A stretch of 64,000 nucleotides of DNA from Arthrobacter liuii. GTDB lineage: Bacteria > Actinomycetota > Actinomycetes > Actinomycetales > Micrococcaceae. The notes beneath the pieces are model-generated. The model saw only the letters and a program-made list of their open reading frames with translations, had not been told where the DNA came from and made no database searches. Positions 8,352 through 17,320 of the stretch are shown here, piece after piece. The stretch is taken from assembly GCF_014639275.1 (NCBI RefSeq), contig NZ_BMFW01000007.1, positions 62,001 to 126,000 on the forward strand, read 5' to 3'. The first letter of the stretch is position 1; every line of letters starts with the position of its first letter. Both the position numbers and the translations under genes were made by a program.

Positions 8352-10550
8352 CTAGGGTGCAACGTGGTCCGCCGGCTCGTGGACCACCAGCATGTCCTCA
8401 TCCATTTCCCCGTCCGGGAAGAAGCAGGCGAACTGCTGGTCCGTGGCGGATGCCGCTGGTTCCAGGGGCGGTTCCAGGGTGAGGCACTTCTCCTGCTTGC
8501 CCGGGGGCAGTGCCGCGAAGACAGGACAACGGGTGGCAAAGTTGCAGCCTTTGGGAGCCTGCAGCGGGGAGGGCAGGTCACCCTGGAGGATGATGCGTTC
8601 GCGGGTGCGTTCCAGCTGCGGGTCCGGCACGGGGATGGCCGAGAGGAGCGCACGGGTGTAGGGATGGCGGGGGTTGTCGAAGACCCGGTCCACGGCACCG
8701 ATCTCCACAATCTTCCCCAGGTACATCACCGCCACCCGGTTGGAGATGTGGCGCACCACGGAAAGATCGTGCGCCACCAGGAGGTAGCTCAGGCCCAGTT
8801 CCGCGCGCAGGTGGTCCAGGAGGTTGATCACGCCGGCCTGGACCGAGACATCCAGTGCCGAGACGGGCTCATCAAGGACCACCAGCTTGGGGTTCACGGC
8901 CAGCGCGCGGGCGATCCCGATCCGCTGGCGCTGGCCGCCGGAGAACTGGTTGGGGAAGCGGTTGACGTGGTCAGGCTGCAGGCCCACGAGCCTCATCAGC
9001 TCCATGATCCGCTTCCTGATGGCTGCCCGGTCCATACCCGCGTTCTGCAGGGGCTCGGCAAGGACCTCGTACACCGTGAACCGGGGGTCCAGGGCTCCCG
9101 TGGGGTCCTGGAACACCATTTGGAGTTCGCGCCGCATCCTGCCCTTGGTCTTTGCGTCGGCCGCCTGCTTGTTGCTGAGGCCGCCGATCACCACCTCGCC
9201 GTCCTGGTCCGGGTGGAACTCCATGATCTCCAGGAGCGTGGTGGTCTTTCCGGATCCCGACTCACCCACAATGGAGAAGCATTCGCCTTCGCGGATGTCG
9301 AAGCTCAGGCCGTCAACGGCCTTGACGGTGCCGATCCTTCGCTTGATCAGGGCGCCCCTAGTCAGCGGGAAGTGCTTCCGCACGTCCTTGAGCTGCAGTA
9401 CGGTGGACCGCTCGGCCCGGGGAATCGCGTCGAACCGGGACAACGGCACCGGCGGGGCGGTGAACACGTCATGGACATCCACGGTCCCGCCCAGGGATTC
9501 GGACTTGATGCAGGCAGCCCGGTGCAGTGCCCCGCCGGCCACGGGTGCCAGGGGGGGTTCGCCGTCCAGGCAGGCGTCCGAGGCAAGGGGGCAGCGGGGG
9601 GCGAACGAGCAGCCGGTGGGGGTGTGAATCAGATTGGGAGGCATGCCCTCGATGGGGACGAGCGAGGATTTCTCCGCCGCGTCCACCCGGGGCACAGCCC
9701 CCAGCAGGCCCATGGTGTACGGCATCCGCGGGTTGTAGTAGATGTCATCCACCGCGCCGGTTTCCACCGGCTTGCCCGCGTACATGACCATGATGTCGTC
9801 CGCCATGCCTGCCACCACGCCAAGATCGTGCGTGATCATCACGACGGCGGCACCGGTCTCCTCCTGCGCCGTATGAAGCACCTCAAGCACCTGGGCCTGG
9901 ATGGTAACGTCCAGGGCCGTCGTCGGCTCATCCGCAATCAGGACACGCGGGTTGTTCGCGATGGCAATGGCAATCATGACGCGCTGGCGCATGCCGCCGG
10001 AGAACTCGTGCGGGAAGGCCTTGAGCCGGTCCTTGGGGCTGGGAATCCCCACCATGGCCAAAAGCTCGACGGCGCGGGCTTCTTTGGCCGTCCTGCTCAT
10101 GGCGGGATGGTGGATGGTCAGCGCTTCCATGATCTGGGTGCCCACCGTGAACACGGGCGTCAGGGAGGACAGGGGGTCCTGGAAGACCATTGCCAGGTCG
10201 TTCCCGCGGAACTCACACATGGCTTTGTCGCTCAGTCCCAGGAGTTCCCGGCCCTTGAGCCGGACGGACCCGGTGACCTCCGCCGTGGGCGGCAGAAGCC
10301 CCATGATGGCCAGGGAGGTGACCGACTTGCCGGAACCCGATTCACCCACGATGCCCAGGGTCTTGCCTGGCATCAGGTCGAAGTCGACGCCCCTGACGGC
10401 GTGGACCACGCCGTTCTCTGAATTGAAGCGGACGTTCAGGTCGCGGACGGAGAGGACCGCATCGGAAGCGGCGTGCAGGCCTGCCACATGGAGGCGCTCG
10501 ACGTCCGGGCGTGCGGAGCCCGTGGCTCCGGTGGTGGTTTCGCTGCTCAT
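8352..10550 (-). CDS. Fused dipeptide/oligopeptide ABC transporter ATP-binding protein (DppD-DppF type)
   Basis: A 732-residue protein with two complete ABC ATPase domains in tandem. Domain 1 has Walker A GESGSGKS, signature FSGGMRQRV and Walker B VLIADEPTT. Domain 2 has GESGSGKT, FSGGQRQRI and LVVLDEPVS. Each half ends in the oligopeptide-transporter C-terminal segment with clustered Cys (CSFAPRCPLASDAC; CNFATRCPVF), which in some family members binds a 4Fe-4S cluster. Thus one polypeptide replaces the usual DppD and DppF pair. The start overlaps the stop of the upstream permease gene by 4 bases. It powers import by the adjacent permeases. Confidence 0.95.
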   Translation of the reverse strand: MSSETTTGATGSARPDVERLHVAGLHAASDAVLSVRDLNVRFNSENGVVHAVRGVDFDLMPGKTLGIVGESGSGKSVTSLAIMGLLPPTAEVTGSVRLKGRELLGLSDKAMCEFRGNDLAMVFQDPLSSLTPVFTVGTQIMEALTIHHPAMSRTAKEARAVELLAMVGIPSPKDRLKAFPHEFSGGMRQRVMIAIAIANNPRVLIADEPTTALDVTIQAQVLEVLHTAQEETGAAVVMITHDLGVVAGMADDIMVMYAGKPVETGAVDDIYYNPRMPYTMGLLGAVPRVDAAEKSSLVPIEGMPPNLIHTPTGCSFAPRCPLASDACLDGEPPLAPVAGGALHRAACIKSESLGGTVDVHDVFTAPPVPLSRFDAIPRAERSTVLQLKDVRKHFPLTRGALIKRRIGTVKAVDGLSFDIREGECFSIVGESGSGKTTTLLEIMEFHPDQDGEVVIGGLSNKQAADAKTKGRMRRELQMVFQDPTGALDPRFTVYEVLAEPLQNAGMDRAAIRKRIMELMRLVGLQPDHVNRFPNQFSGGQRQRIGIARALAVNPKLVVLDEPVSALDVSVQAGVINLLDHLRAELGLSYLLVAHDLSVVRHISNRVAVMYLGKIVEIGAVDRVFDNPRHPYTRALLSAIPVPDPQLERTRERIILQGDLPSPLQAPKGCNFATRCPVFAALPPGKQEKCLTLEPPLEPAASATDQQFACFFPDGEMDEDMLVVHEPADHVAP

Positions 10551-11536
10551 GCCGTCTTCTTTTCCGCGTGGATTTTCCGGGCTTTGGCCTTTTTGGCTTT
10601 GCCGGTGGAACTGGAGCTGGGGTCGAAGGCGTCACGCAGGCCGTCGTTCATCATGGCCAGGGATCCGGTCAGCAGGAACATGACAGTAAGCGGAACCCAG
10701 AACATCCACGGGAACGTCTGCACCTGGGAGGTGGCCTGGCCGATCAGCACGCCGAGGCTCACATCCGGAACCTTGATGCCGATGCCGATGAAGGAGAAAG
10801 CCACCTCGGCGAGGATTGCCGCCGTGACGCCGCGGGTGATGTCCAGGATCAGCAGCGAGCCGATGTTCGGGACCAGGTGGCGCCAGACGATCCGGCGGGG
10901 CGGGACGCCCATGTACTGGGCGGCTTTGACGAAGTCCCGTTGCATGAGGGACATGGACATGGAGCGGATCAACCGGGCCGTGCCCATCCAGCTGAACACC
11001 AGCAGGACGATGATCAGCAGCAGCCACGAGGGAAGGTCGCGTTTCAGGCCGGCCCCTCCGCCGCTGGTGGCGACGGCCACCACCAGGAGCGCCGGCATCA
11101 TGATCAGCGCCTCCAGGATGAACAGCATGCCCTTGTCCACTTTGCCGCCGAAGTAGGCCATGGTGCAGCCGTAGACGGCGGCGACCAGGACCGACACCAG
11201 GCCCACCACCAGGCCGATCAGGATGGAGATCCTGGTGCCCTCGACGGTCATTGCATACAGGTCGATGCCGGCCTGCGAGGTGCCGAGGTAGTGGTCTGCC
11301 GACGGCGGCATCCCGATGTTGAACGGGTCAATGGTTTCCTTGTCCCACTCGGTGAAGAACCCGCCGATGAATGAGAAAACGGTCAGGGCCAGGAAAATGG
11401 CCAGGCCCGCCACCGCGGTCTTGTTGCGCAGGAAGCGGCGGAAGATGATGGTGTTTTTGCCGATGACGACGTCGACACTTTCCAGGTGCGCGTCCTGCGC
11501 CACGGCTGCCGGGTCAACGGCGTTCAGGTAGGTCAT
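10547..11536 (-). CDS. ABC transporter permease, DppC type
   Basis: A 329-residue inner membrane protein with an N-terminal OppC-type segment (FRRFLRNKTAVAGLAIFL) and a BPD_transp_1 core of about five further helices. The coupling EAA-like loop is QYMGVPPRRIVWRHLVPN. It follows the DppB-type permease by 2 bases and overlaps the ATPase gene by 4 bases, so translation is coupled. The C-terminal tail is rich in Lys and Ala. Confidence 0.93.
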   Translation of the reverse strand: MTYLNAVDPAAVAQDAHLESVDVVIGKNTIIFRRFLRNKTAVAGLAIFLALTVFSFIGGFFTEWDKETIDPFNIGMPPSADHYLGTSQAGIDLYAMTVEGTRISILIGLVVGLVSVLVAAVYGCTMAYFGGKVDKGMLFILEALIMMPALLVVAVATSGGGAGLKRDLPSWLLLIIVLLVFSWMGTARLIRSMSMSLMQRDFVKAAQYMGVPPRRIVWRHLVPNIGSLLILDITRGVTAAILAEVAFSFIGIGIKVPDVSLGVLIGQATSQVQTFPWMFWVPLTVMFLLTGSLAMMNDGLRDAFDPSSSSTGKAKKAKARKIHAEKKTA

Positions 11537-11538
11537 GG

Positions 11539-12522
11539 CTACTGCACCCGCACTCTCGGGTCGACAAGCGTAGTGGCGAAGTCCGCGAGGACGGCGCCGA
11601 TGGCGAAGATCACGGAACCGTAGGCCAGCGTCGCGGTGGCGGCGTTGACGTCCTGCAGCGAGATCGCATCGATGCTCCAGGAGCCGACGCCGGGCCAGGC
11701 GAAGATCTTTTCAGCGAAGAAGCCCCCGGCGAAGATGGCCGGGATGGTGAAGGCGATGCTTTGGGCCACCGGAATGAACGAAACGCGAAGCGCGTGCCGG
11801 GCGATCGCCTGGTTCCGGCTCAGGCCCTTGGCCCGGGCGGTACGGACGAAGTCGGCGTTGACGTTGTCCAGCAGGTATTGCCGCTGCGCGATCTGGTAGG
11901 CGCCCCAGCCCACCAGGGTGATGGCCACCGTAGGCACCACATAGTGCGCCAGCATGTCAACGAACTGGGGCCAGCCGGGCTCCACGCCCGGGGTGGAGAT
12001 GCCGGTGACGTAGAAAATCCGCTCTCCGACCGATTCGTTGATGTTGATGGCACCCAGCTGCACCAGGAAGTAGGCGATGGGGGCGGGGACGATATGCGCC
12101 AGGTAGCTGTAGGACGTGATGACGCGGTCCTGGAACTTGTACTGCCGTGCCGCCGAGTAGACACCCAGCGCGACGCCGATCACCAGGGTCAGGACGATGG
12201 ACGCCAGGAACAGCCGGGTGGAGATCCACACCCGGTCACCGAACTCGGCGTTGATGTAGGCGCCGTTGGGGCTCCGGCCCCAGTCCCAGCGGGTGACAAT
12301 GGCGGTGAGCCAGTCGACGTAGCGCTCCCACGGGCTGAGGTCCGGATCCAGGCCCTTTAGCCGCATTGAGTCGGCAACCTGCTCCGGGGTGGGCCGGGGG
12401 ATGCGTTCCTGTTCAAGCAGCGCCGGCTTGAGCGAGCTGACAGCCAGGAAGTAGCCAGCGGACGTGGTGAGGAAGATCATCACCACATACGTGATGCCGC
12501 GCTTGGCGAGGTACTTGAGCAT
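11539..12522 (-). CDS. ABC transporter permease, DppB type
   Basis: A 327-residue inner membrane protein, first gene of the four-gene importer operon. The ATG at 12522 is chosen because the protein then starts MLKYLAKRGITYVVMIFL, the standard first helix of DppB-type permeases, with GGATCC upstream; an in-frame extension to 12654 does not look coding. The core has the permease loop RTARAKGLSRNQAIARHALR. It also contains a large external region between helices 1 and 2. The 267 bases upstream to the TetR stop show no promoter that I can name with confidence. Confidence 0.9.
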   Translation of the reverse strand: MLKYLAKRGITYVVMIFLTTSAGYFLAVSSLKPALLEQERIPRPTPEQVADSMRLKGLDPDLSPWERYVDWLTAIVTRWDWGRSPNGAYINAEFGDRVWISTRLFLASIVLTLVIGVALGVYSAARQYKFQDRVITSYSYLAHIVPAPIAYFLVQLGAININESVGERIFYVTGISTPGVEPGWPQFVDMLAHYVVPTVAITLVGWGAYQIAQRQYLLDNVNADFVRTARAKGLSRNQAIARHALRVSFIPVAQSIAFTIPAIFAGGFFAEKIFAWPGVGSWSIDAISLQDVNAATATLAYGSVIFAIGAVLADFATTLVDPRVRVQ

Positions 12523-12789
12523 GGGCGCTGCTGGATCCTTCCGTCTTCCCCGGACAAGGACGGATTGTGCCGTCTCACCGGGTCCTGCACCAGCGGGTAG
12601 CTGGCCTCCCCGCAGCCCAAAGGGCAGGTCCTGATGGACTATGTCGCGGGTCACATTCCAGAGGAAACTATCACAAGCGCCAACCCGGAAAGTGTGGGAA
12701 TCACCCGAATTCGGCGTGCCGTATCAGATCGTTATGAATAATTCTGTGAAGTTGGTGTGACTGGACGCAGAGCCATTCCACCGCGTAAT

Positions 12790-13401
12790 CTACGCTCGCC
12801 CTGCCACCCGTGTGACAAGGTCGCGCCAGGAAATTGCTAGCCGCTCACTGGTGACTCCGTGTTCCCGGACAAGGTGCAGGAGCCGCTCAGGGTCCAGGGT
12901 TGAGTTAAGGGATCCGGCCATCAGCCATGGTTCCGGGGAGTCGAAGCCGGCTTCCCGCAAGAGCATCTCCACGTGCTGGTTCCAGAGGGCAGCGGCCGGG
13001 ACTTCGAACCTGCCCCGCGGGGCATTGCCGGCCGCGAGGACCAGGTCCCCGTATTCCAGCACGTAGGCGATCCGTTCGCTTCCGAAGGCGATGAGCCGGT
13101 CGAGTGGCGCGGCGCCTGGGCCCAGGGGCGGCGGACCGAACAGGAAGCGGGCCTGAAAGGCGGCCTCCGAGTCGTTCAGCAGGGTCAGCATCAATCCGGC
13201 CCGGCTGCCGAAGCGGCGGAAGACCGTGCCCTTGCCTACCCCTGCGTGCTCCGCCAGGCGGTCCATGGTGAGCGCCGCGGCTCCGCTCTGCTCAATCAGC
13301 TCCCGGGCAGCCAGCAGGAGGCGTTCCCGGTTCCGGGCAGCATCGCTGCGTTCCGCGGCCGTTACCGGCGTCATTCGCGGCCGCACTGGGATGGAACTCA
13401 C
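12790..13401 (-). CDS. TetR/AcrR-family transcriptional regulator
   Basis: A 203-residue protein with an N-terminal TetR helix-turn-helix: RERLLLAARELIEQSG then MDRLAEHAGVGKGTVFRRFG. The C-terminal ligand domain is unclassified. The start is GTG at 13401; an internal ATG at 13374 is a possible alternative. The gene is divergent from an FMN reductase gene, with a small dyad in the gap, so it probably controls that gene and itself. TetR/NADPH-FMN reductase pairs of this kind are common in actinomycetes. Confidence 0.88.
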   Translation of the reverse strand: MSSIPVRPRMTPVTAAERSDAARNRERLLLAARELIEQSGAAALTMDRLAEHAGVGKGTVFRRFGSRAGLMLTLLNDSEAAFQARFLFGPPPLGPGAAPLDRLIAFGSERIAYVLEYGDLVLAAGNAPRGRFEVPAAALWNQHVEMLLREAGFDSPEPWLMAGSLNSTLDPERLLHLVREHGVTSERLAISWRDLVTRVAGRA

Positions 13402-13430
13402 AAAGACAGTCTAGCCATGGGGAATACAAC

Positions 13431-13444
13431 CGGACTGCGGTCCG
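13431..13444. promoter_or_regulatory. Putative TetR operator
   Basis: CGGACTGCGGTCCG: CGGAC and GTCCG arms, 4-base centre, with near-symmetry extending outward (AAC and TTT). It is in the gap between the divergent TetR and FMN reductase genes. Confidence 0.4.
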
Positions 13445-13521
13445 TTTAGTCTGGTGAAGGCTCATGAGCCTGAAGTTTGACCGAATGCGGCCGCCGCCGC
13501 GCCCCCTAGCCAGGAGTTCCC

Positions 13522-14079
13522 ATGACTAAGAGCACAGTACTTACCCTTGTCGGCAGCCTCCGCGCCGAGTCCACCAACCAGAAGCTGGCGGAAGCCATCC
13601 AGCTCAACGCCCCCGAGCAGGTGGACGTGGTGATCCACGAGAGCCTGGGCAACATCCCGTTCTACAACGAGGACCTCGACGTCGAGGGGCAGGTCCCGGC
13701 CGCCGCCGCAGCACTGCGGGCCGCAGCTGAAGAGGCGGACACGGTCCTGCTGGTCACCCCCGAACACAACGGAACCGTTCCCGCAGCACTGAAGAACGCC
13801 ATCGACTGGCTGTCCCGCCCCTTCGGTGCCGGCGCCCTGGCAGGCAAGCCGACTGCCGTCGTCGGCACTGCGTTCGGCCAGTACGGCGGCGTCTGGGCCC
13901 AGGATGAGGCGCGCAAGGCGGCCGGCATCGCTGGCGCGCAGATCCTGGAAGAGGTCAGGCTCGCCGTCCCCGGCTCCATGGTTCGCTTCGCCGAAGTCCA
14001 CCCCAAGGACGACGCCGAGGTAGTTGAACAGATCAAGGGCGTCTTCGACGCCCTGGCCGCGGCGGCACCGGCAGCCTAG
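13522..14079 (+). CDS. NADPH-dependent FMN reductase (flavodoxin-like quinone/azo reductase family)
   Basis: A 185-residue flavodoxin-like protein. The FMN phosphate-binding motif is LVGSLRAESTNQKLAEA at the N-terminus, and the family motif PEHNGTVPAALKNAIDWLSR follows around residues 75-95. These proteins reduce FMN, quinones, chromate or azo dyes with NAD(P)H. The gene is divergent from a TetR regulator, suggesting induction by a redox-active or electrophilic compound. A strong hairpin terminator follows directly. Confidence 0.9.
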   Translation: MTKSTVLTLVGSLRAESTNQKLAEAIQLNAPEQVDVVIHESLGNIPFYNEDLDVEGQVPAAAAALRAAAEEADTVLLVTPEHNGTVPAALKNAIDWLSRPFGAGALAGKPTAVVGTAFGQYGGVWAQDEARKAAGIAGAQILEEVRLAVPGSMVRFAEVHPKDDAEVVEQIKGVFDALAAAAPAA

Positions 14080-14095
14080 CCTCCCCGCAGCTCCC

Positions 14096-14130
14096 CAGCG
14101 CCCGGCACGCAGTTGGCGTGCCGGGCGCTG
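14096..14130 (+). terminator. Terminator after the FMN reductase gene
   Basis: Perfect 15-base arms, CAGCGCCCGGCACGC (14096-14110) and its complement at 14116-14130, with loop AGTTG. It starts 17 bases past the stop codon. Confidence 0.8.
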
Positions 14131-14250
14131 CTGCGTCCAGGTCCCCCGTGACCAACTCTTGTCCCAACCGGTACCTTGCGGACATCTGCGCCGGCGAGGG
14201 CCGCCGTAGCGTTAATCCACTGGACCTACCGGATCGGATTGCGGTGCCGC

Positions 14251-14931
14251 ATGGCAAGACAATGGAGTTTGGGCGGACGTGGGCGGAGCACCCGGGCCGC
14301 CGCCGCAGTGGGCAGCCTGGTGCTGCTGCTCGCAGGCTGCAGCCTCCCCCAACCCGATGGGACTTCCCTGCCGGGGACCGGCGAAAGTGCCGGATCCAGC
14401 GCAGCCCCGCTGGCCCTCCTTCCCGACACAAATGTGGGCACCCCACCCGGAGCCGAGGCCGGAGAGGCGGCCGGGAAGACGGGAGGTCCGCCAGCGCCGG
14501 CCTCGCCGGACCCGGGCAGCAGCAGGGGGCGCACGGCCAAGGGGGTGACGGCGTACTTCGTGCTGGTGGACGACGGCGGGAGGCACGGCGTCCGCTTCGG
14601 CTGCAATGACAGCCTGGTTGGCTCCGCCCAGGCAGGTGGCGCAGGCGATGCGCGGCTCGCCGCGGCGATCGGTGCCCTGCTGGGAGGCGAACAGCAGCCG
14701 GGAAAGCTCTACAACGCACTGGGCGGTGCCCGGCTGAAGTTCCTCTCCGGCAGCTTTGACGGCACCACCGTCACCGTCTACCTGGCCGGCACCCTGAACC
14801 CCGGCGGCGCCTGCGACCTTCCGCGGGTGGAGGCCCAGCTCACCCAGACTGCCCTTGACGCGGCGGGGGCCATCCGGGCTGACATCTACATCAACGGGGA
14901 GACCCTGGCGGACTACCTGAAGCTGAAGTAA
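14251..14931 (+). CDS. Lipoprotein with GerMN-like domain
   Basis: A 226-residue predicted lipoprotein. From the ATG at 14251 it has a basic N-terminus, a hydrophobic stretch (AAAAVGSLVLLLAGC) with lipobox LLAGC, then a Pro/Gly/Ala-rich linker of about 70 residues. The C-terminal ~110 residues (VTAYFVLVDDGG ... KLKFLSGSFDGTTVTVYLAG) resemble the GerMN domain found in spore-germination and actinobacterial surface lipoproteins. An upstream in-frame ATG at 14176 would add 25 residues and is less likely. No clear ribosome-binding site is visible. The role is unknown; a cell-surface position is likely. Confidence 0.7.
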   Translation: MARQWSLGGRGRSTRAAAAVGSLVLLLAGCSLPQPDGTSLPGTGESAGSSAAPLALLPDTNVGTPPGAEAGEAAGKTGGPPAPASPDPGSSRGRTAKGVTAYFVLVDDGGRHGVRFGCNDSLVGSAQAGGAGDARLAAAIGALLGGEQQPGKLYNALGGARLKFLSGSFDGTTVTVYLAGTLNPGGACDLPRVEAQLTQTALDAAGAIRADIYINGETLADYLKLK

Positions 14932-15003
14932 GGCTCCCCAGCCGGTAAATCATGGATAAACAACTGATGCTTTCAGGGCAACCGCTGGCTGTATCCTGAC
15001 TCT

Positions 15004-16296
15004 GTGACCCACGAAACACTTGACGCTGCGGCAGGGACGCTGCCCGCCGAGGCCATCGACGCGATCGAGCGCGCGGCCACCTCGGCGCACCGCCACGAGG
15101 AACTGTTCTCCGAGCGTGCGGCCAACATCCGCCAGTCGGCAGTCAGGGATGTCTTCGATATCTCGATGCGGCCCGGCCTGGTGTCCCTGGCCGGAGGAAG
15201 CCCGTACCTGCAGTCCCTTCCCCTGGACCGACTCGCAGCAACGGCAGCGAAGATCATCTCGGAAGACGGACTCACCGCGCTTCAATACGGCGCCGGGCAG
15301 GGAACGTTGGAGCTCCGGACGCAGATCTGCGAAGTGATGGCCGCCGAAGGCATCCTGGATGCCAAGCCGGAGAACGTGGTGATCACGGCAGGTTCCCAAT
15401 CCGCGCAGGACGTCGCCACCAAGCTCTTCTGCAATCCAGGTGACGTGGTGCTGGTGGAGGACCCCACCTATGTGGGCGCCCTGAACACTTTTGAGGCCTA
15501 CCAGGTCCAGGTGGAGACCGTGGAATTGGACCAGTACGGGCTGGTTCCTGAACTGCTGGAGGCGCGGATTGCAGCCCTCCAGCTTGCCGGCAGGAGCATC
15601 AAGTTCCTCTACACCATCCCCAACTTCAACAACCCCTCCGGCATCACACTGGCCAAGGATCGCCGGCAGCAGGTGGTGGACATATGCCGCAGAGCGAATA
15701 TCTTGGTCCTTGAGGACAACCCCTACGGCCTGCTCCGCTTCGAGGGTGAGCCCCTGGCCCCCCTGCGTGCGGCCAATCCGGACGACGTCATCTACCTGGG
15801 CTCCTTTTCCAAGATTTTCGCCCCCGGCCTGCGGATCGGTTGGGCCCTGGTTCCGGAGCACCTGCAGCGCCGCTACTACCTTGCCGCCGAATCAGTGACG
15901 CTCTGCCCGCCTGCCCTGAACCAGATGCTGGTCTCCGCCTACCTGCGGGACTACGACTGGAAAGGACAGATCGAAACCTACCGCGGACTGTACGCCGAAC
16001 GGTGCCGGGCGATGCTGGCCGCACTCAAGGAATACATGGCCGCCGGTACCTCCTGGACCAGCCCGCAAGGCGGCTTCTTTGTCTGGGTGACCCTGCCCGA
16101 GGGTGTCGACACCTACCCGCTCCTGCACAAGGCGATTGGCGCCGGCGTCGTGTTCATCCCCGGCGCCGCCTTCACGCCGTCGGACGATCCGTCCAACAAG
16201 TTGAGACTGGCCTTCAGCGCCGTTCCCCCCGAGGCGATCGCCGAGGGAGTGCGCCGGTTGGCGCCGGTCCTGCGTGAAGCCATGGCTGCGCTGTAG
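15004..16296 (+). CDS. PLP-dependent class I/II aminotransferase (2-aminoadipate/aromatic aminotransferase type)
   Basis: A 430-residue fold-type I aminotransferase. The PLP-binding lysine is in YLGSFSKIFAPGLRIGW, with the upstream motifs YTIPNFNNPSG (cofactor contact) and LEDNPYGLLRF (the Asp). The substrate-binding Arg lies in NKLRLAFSAV near the C-terminus. It resembles the stand-alone catalytic domain of MocR proteins and LysN-type 2-aminoadipate aminotransferases. The GTG start at 15004 is the first in-frame start after a stop-rich region. The true amino donor is not decided by the sequence. Confidence 0.9.
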   Translation: MTHETLDAAAGTLPAEAIDAIERAATSAHRHEELFSERAANIRQSAVRDVFDISMRPGLVSLAGGSPYLQSLPLDRLAATAAKIISEDGLTALQYGAGQGTLELRTQICEVMAAEGILDAKPENVVITAGSQSAQDVATKLFCNPGDVVLVEDPTYVGALNTFEAYQVQVETVELDQYGLVPELLEARIAALQLAGRSIKFLYTIPNFNNPSGITLAKDRRQQVVDICRRANILVLEDNPYGLLRFEGEPLAPLRAANPDDVIYLGSFSKIFAPGLRIGWALVPEHLQRRYYLAAESVTLCPPALNQMLVSAYLRDYDWKGQIETYRGLYAERCRAMLAALKEYMAAGTSWTSPQGGFFVWVTLPEGVDTYPLLHKAIGAGVVFIPGAAFTPSDDPSNKLRLAFSAVPPEAIAEGVRRLAPVLREAMAAL

Positions 16297-16340
16297 CGTA
16301 AGCCAGACGAGTGCCGAAAACCGAGCAAAGGAGCATGCAT

Positions 16341-16769
16341 ATGGGTGGAATCATCGTTGTTGGTGTTGACGGCAGTGAGACCGCAAAGAAGGCGGCCGAA
16401 TCGGCCAAGGACCTGGCTGCAGGCCTGGGCGCTTCGCTGCATATCGTGTCGGCCTTCGACAGCGACCGGACCGAAGTGTTCGGCAGCGGAAGCGACCGCT
16501 GGATCGTGTCTGACGCGGACGCCGCCGAGCAGGTGGCACGGACGGTAGCGGAATCACTGGGCCGCGACGTCACCGTGACGTATTCGGCAGCGCGTGGACG
16601 GCCCGCGGACGCCCTCATCAAGGAAGCCGTGCGCATGGATGCCCGCATCATCGTGGTGGGAAACCGGCGCATGCACGGCATCGGTCGGGTCCTCGGCAGC
16701 GTGGCCAACAGCGTGGCCCACAACGCCCCGTGCGATGTGTACATCGCCAACACCTACGACGCCGACTGA
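16341..16769 (+). CDS. Universal stress protein (UspA family)
   Basis: A 142-residue single-domain Usp. It begins with the strand IIVVGVDGSETAKKAAESA and ends with the nucleotide-binding pattern GNRRMHGIGRVLGSVANSVAHNAPCDV, so it is probably of the ATP-binding class. Three ATGs lie close together (16311 frame extension, 16335, 16341). AAAGGAG at 16327-16333 has the correct 7-base spacing only for 16341, which sets the start. Monocistronic, with a hairpin terminator after it. Such proteins act in stress survival in the cytoplasm. Confidence 0.93.
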   Translation: MGGIIVVGVDGSETAKKAAESAKDLAAGLGASLHIVSAFDSDRTEVFGSGSDRWIVSDADAAEQVARTVAESLGRDVTVTYSAARGRPADALIKEAVRMDARIIVVGNRRMHGIGRVLGSVANSVAHNAPCDVYIANTYDAD

Positions 16770-16795
16770 GCCATCCGGACCAACCCGGGTAACCC

Positions 16796-16839
16796 CGGAC
16801 ACTCCCCGTGGTGGCGGATATGGCTGCGGGGGGTGTCCG
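16796..16839 (+). terminator. Terminator after the universal stress protein gene
   Basis: 13-base arms (16796-16808 and 16827-16839) with a single mismatch and an 18-base loop, 26 bases after the stop codon. Confidence 0.6.
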
Positions 16840-16887
16840 TTCTCACCCGTCTATCACCATTTCAGCTGCTGGCGCAACGATAAAATC

Positions 16888-17280
16888 GTGAGAGGCCCCA
16901 AAGGCGTGGACACCGACGAATCCACCCCCAGCGAAGGGCTCACCTTGATCACCTTGCAGCGCCGCCAGCTCGTTGGCCACGACATCCTCCTGGCCCGCCA
17001 CGGCAACCACATCAGCTCCATGCGGGTGGACCGCAGCAACGACAGGGTGGTTGCACTGCTCGATGACGGCAGCCTGGACAGCGCCCCCAACCTGATCACT
17101 CCCGGACTCCAGCTTCCCCAAACCGTGCGCAGCGTCCTGCGCGAGGACTGGAAGCTTTTGAGCGCCTGGGCCGGCATGGCCGCCCTGGTGGGTGGACTGA
17201 TGACTGCCGCCGCGGTTGTCCTGGGAACCACCGCCGACCCGGCCATGCTTGAGGCCTTCACAGCGTACTCCGCGTACTAG
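16888..17280 (+). CDS. Small membrane-anchored protein of unknown function
   Basis: A protein of about 125-130 residues; I do not recognise the family. The first 85 residues are polar and include a possible small beta domain (QLVGHDILLARHGNHISSMRV). One membrane helix follows near the C-terminus (AWAGMAALVGGLMTAAAVVLG), leaving a short outside tail. Two in-frame GTG starts are possible, 16888 and 16906; the second has AGAGG upstream at a rather long spacing. It lies alone between two hairpins, convergent with the PAP2-like gene. Confidence 0.6.
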   Translation: MRGPKGVDTDESTPSEGLTLITLQRRQLVGHDILLARHGNHISSMRVDRSNDRVVALLDDGSLDSAPNLITPGLQLPQTVRSVLREDWKLLSAWAGMAALVGGLMTAAAVVLGTTADPAMLEAFTAYSAY

Positions 17281-17304
17281 GCCAACTTCCCGCCTGCCGC
17301 GCAC

Positions 17305-17320
17305 CGGGCTGTTCAGCCCG
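17305..17320. terminator. Short bidirectional hairpin between convergent genes
   Basis: CGGGCTG (17305-17311), two-base TT centre, CAGCCCG (17314-17320). It overlaps the stop codon of the leftward PAP2-like gene and follows the stop at 17280. Confidence 0.45.

Noticed and set aside
8300..8710. N-terminal extension of the peptide-binding lipoprotein
   Set aside because: It overlaps the ATPase gene on the same strand in another frame; the lipoprotein signal starts cleanly at 8299.
7785..10421. 878-residue open frame on the + strand through the ABC receptor and ATPase genes
   Set aside because: It is the antisense of two well-supported genes; high GC removes stop codons in this frame. Its translation shows no domain pattern.
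13401..13522. Mobile element or attachment site in AT-richer intergenic parts
   Set aside because: No inverted terminal repeats, transposase fragments or tRNA ends were seen anywhere in the window.
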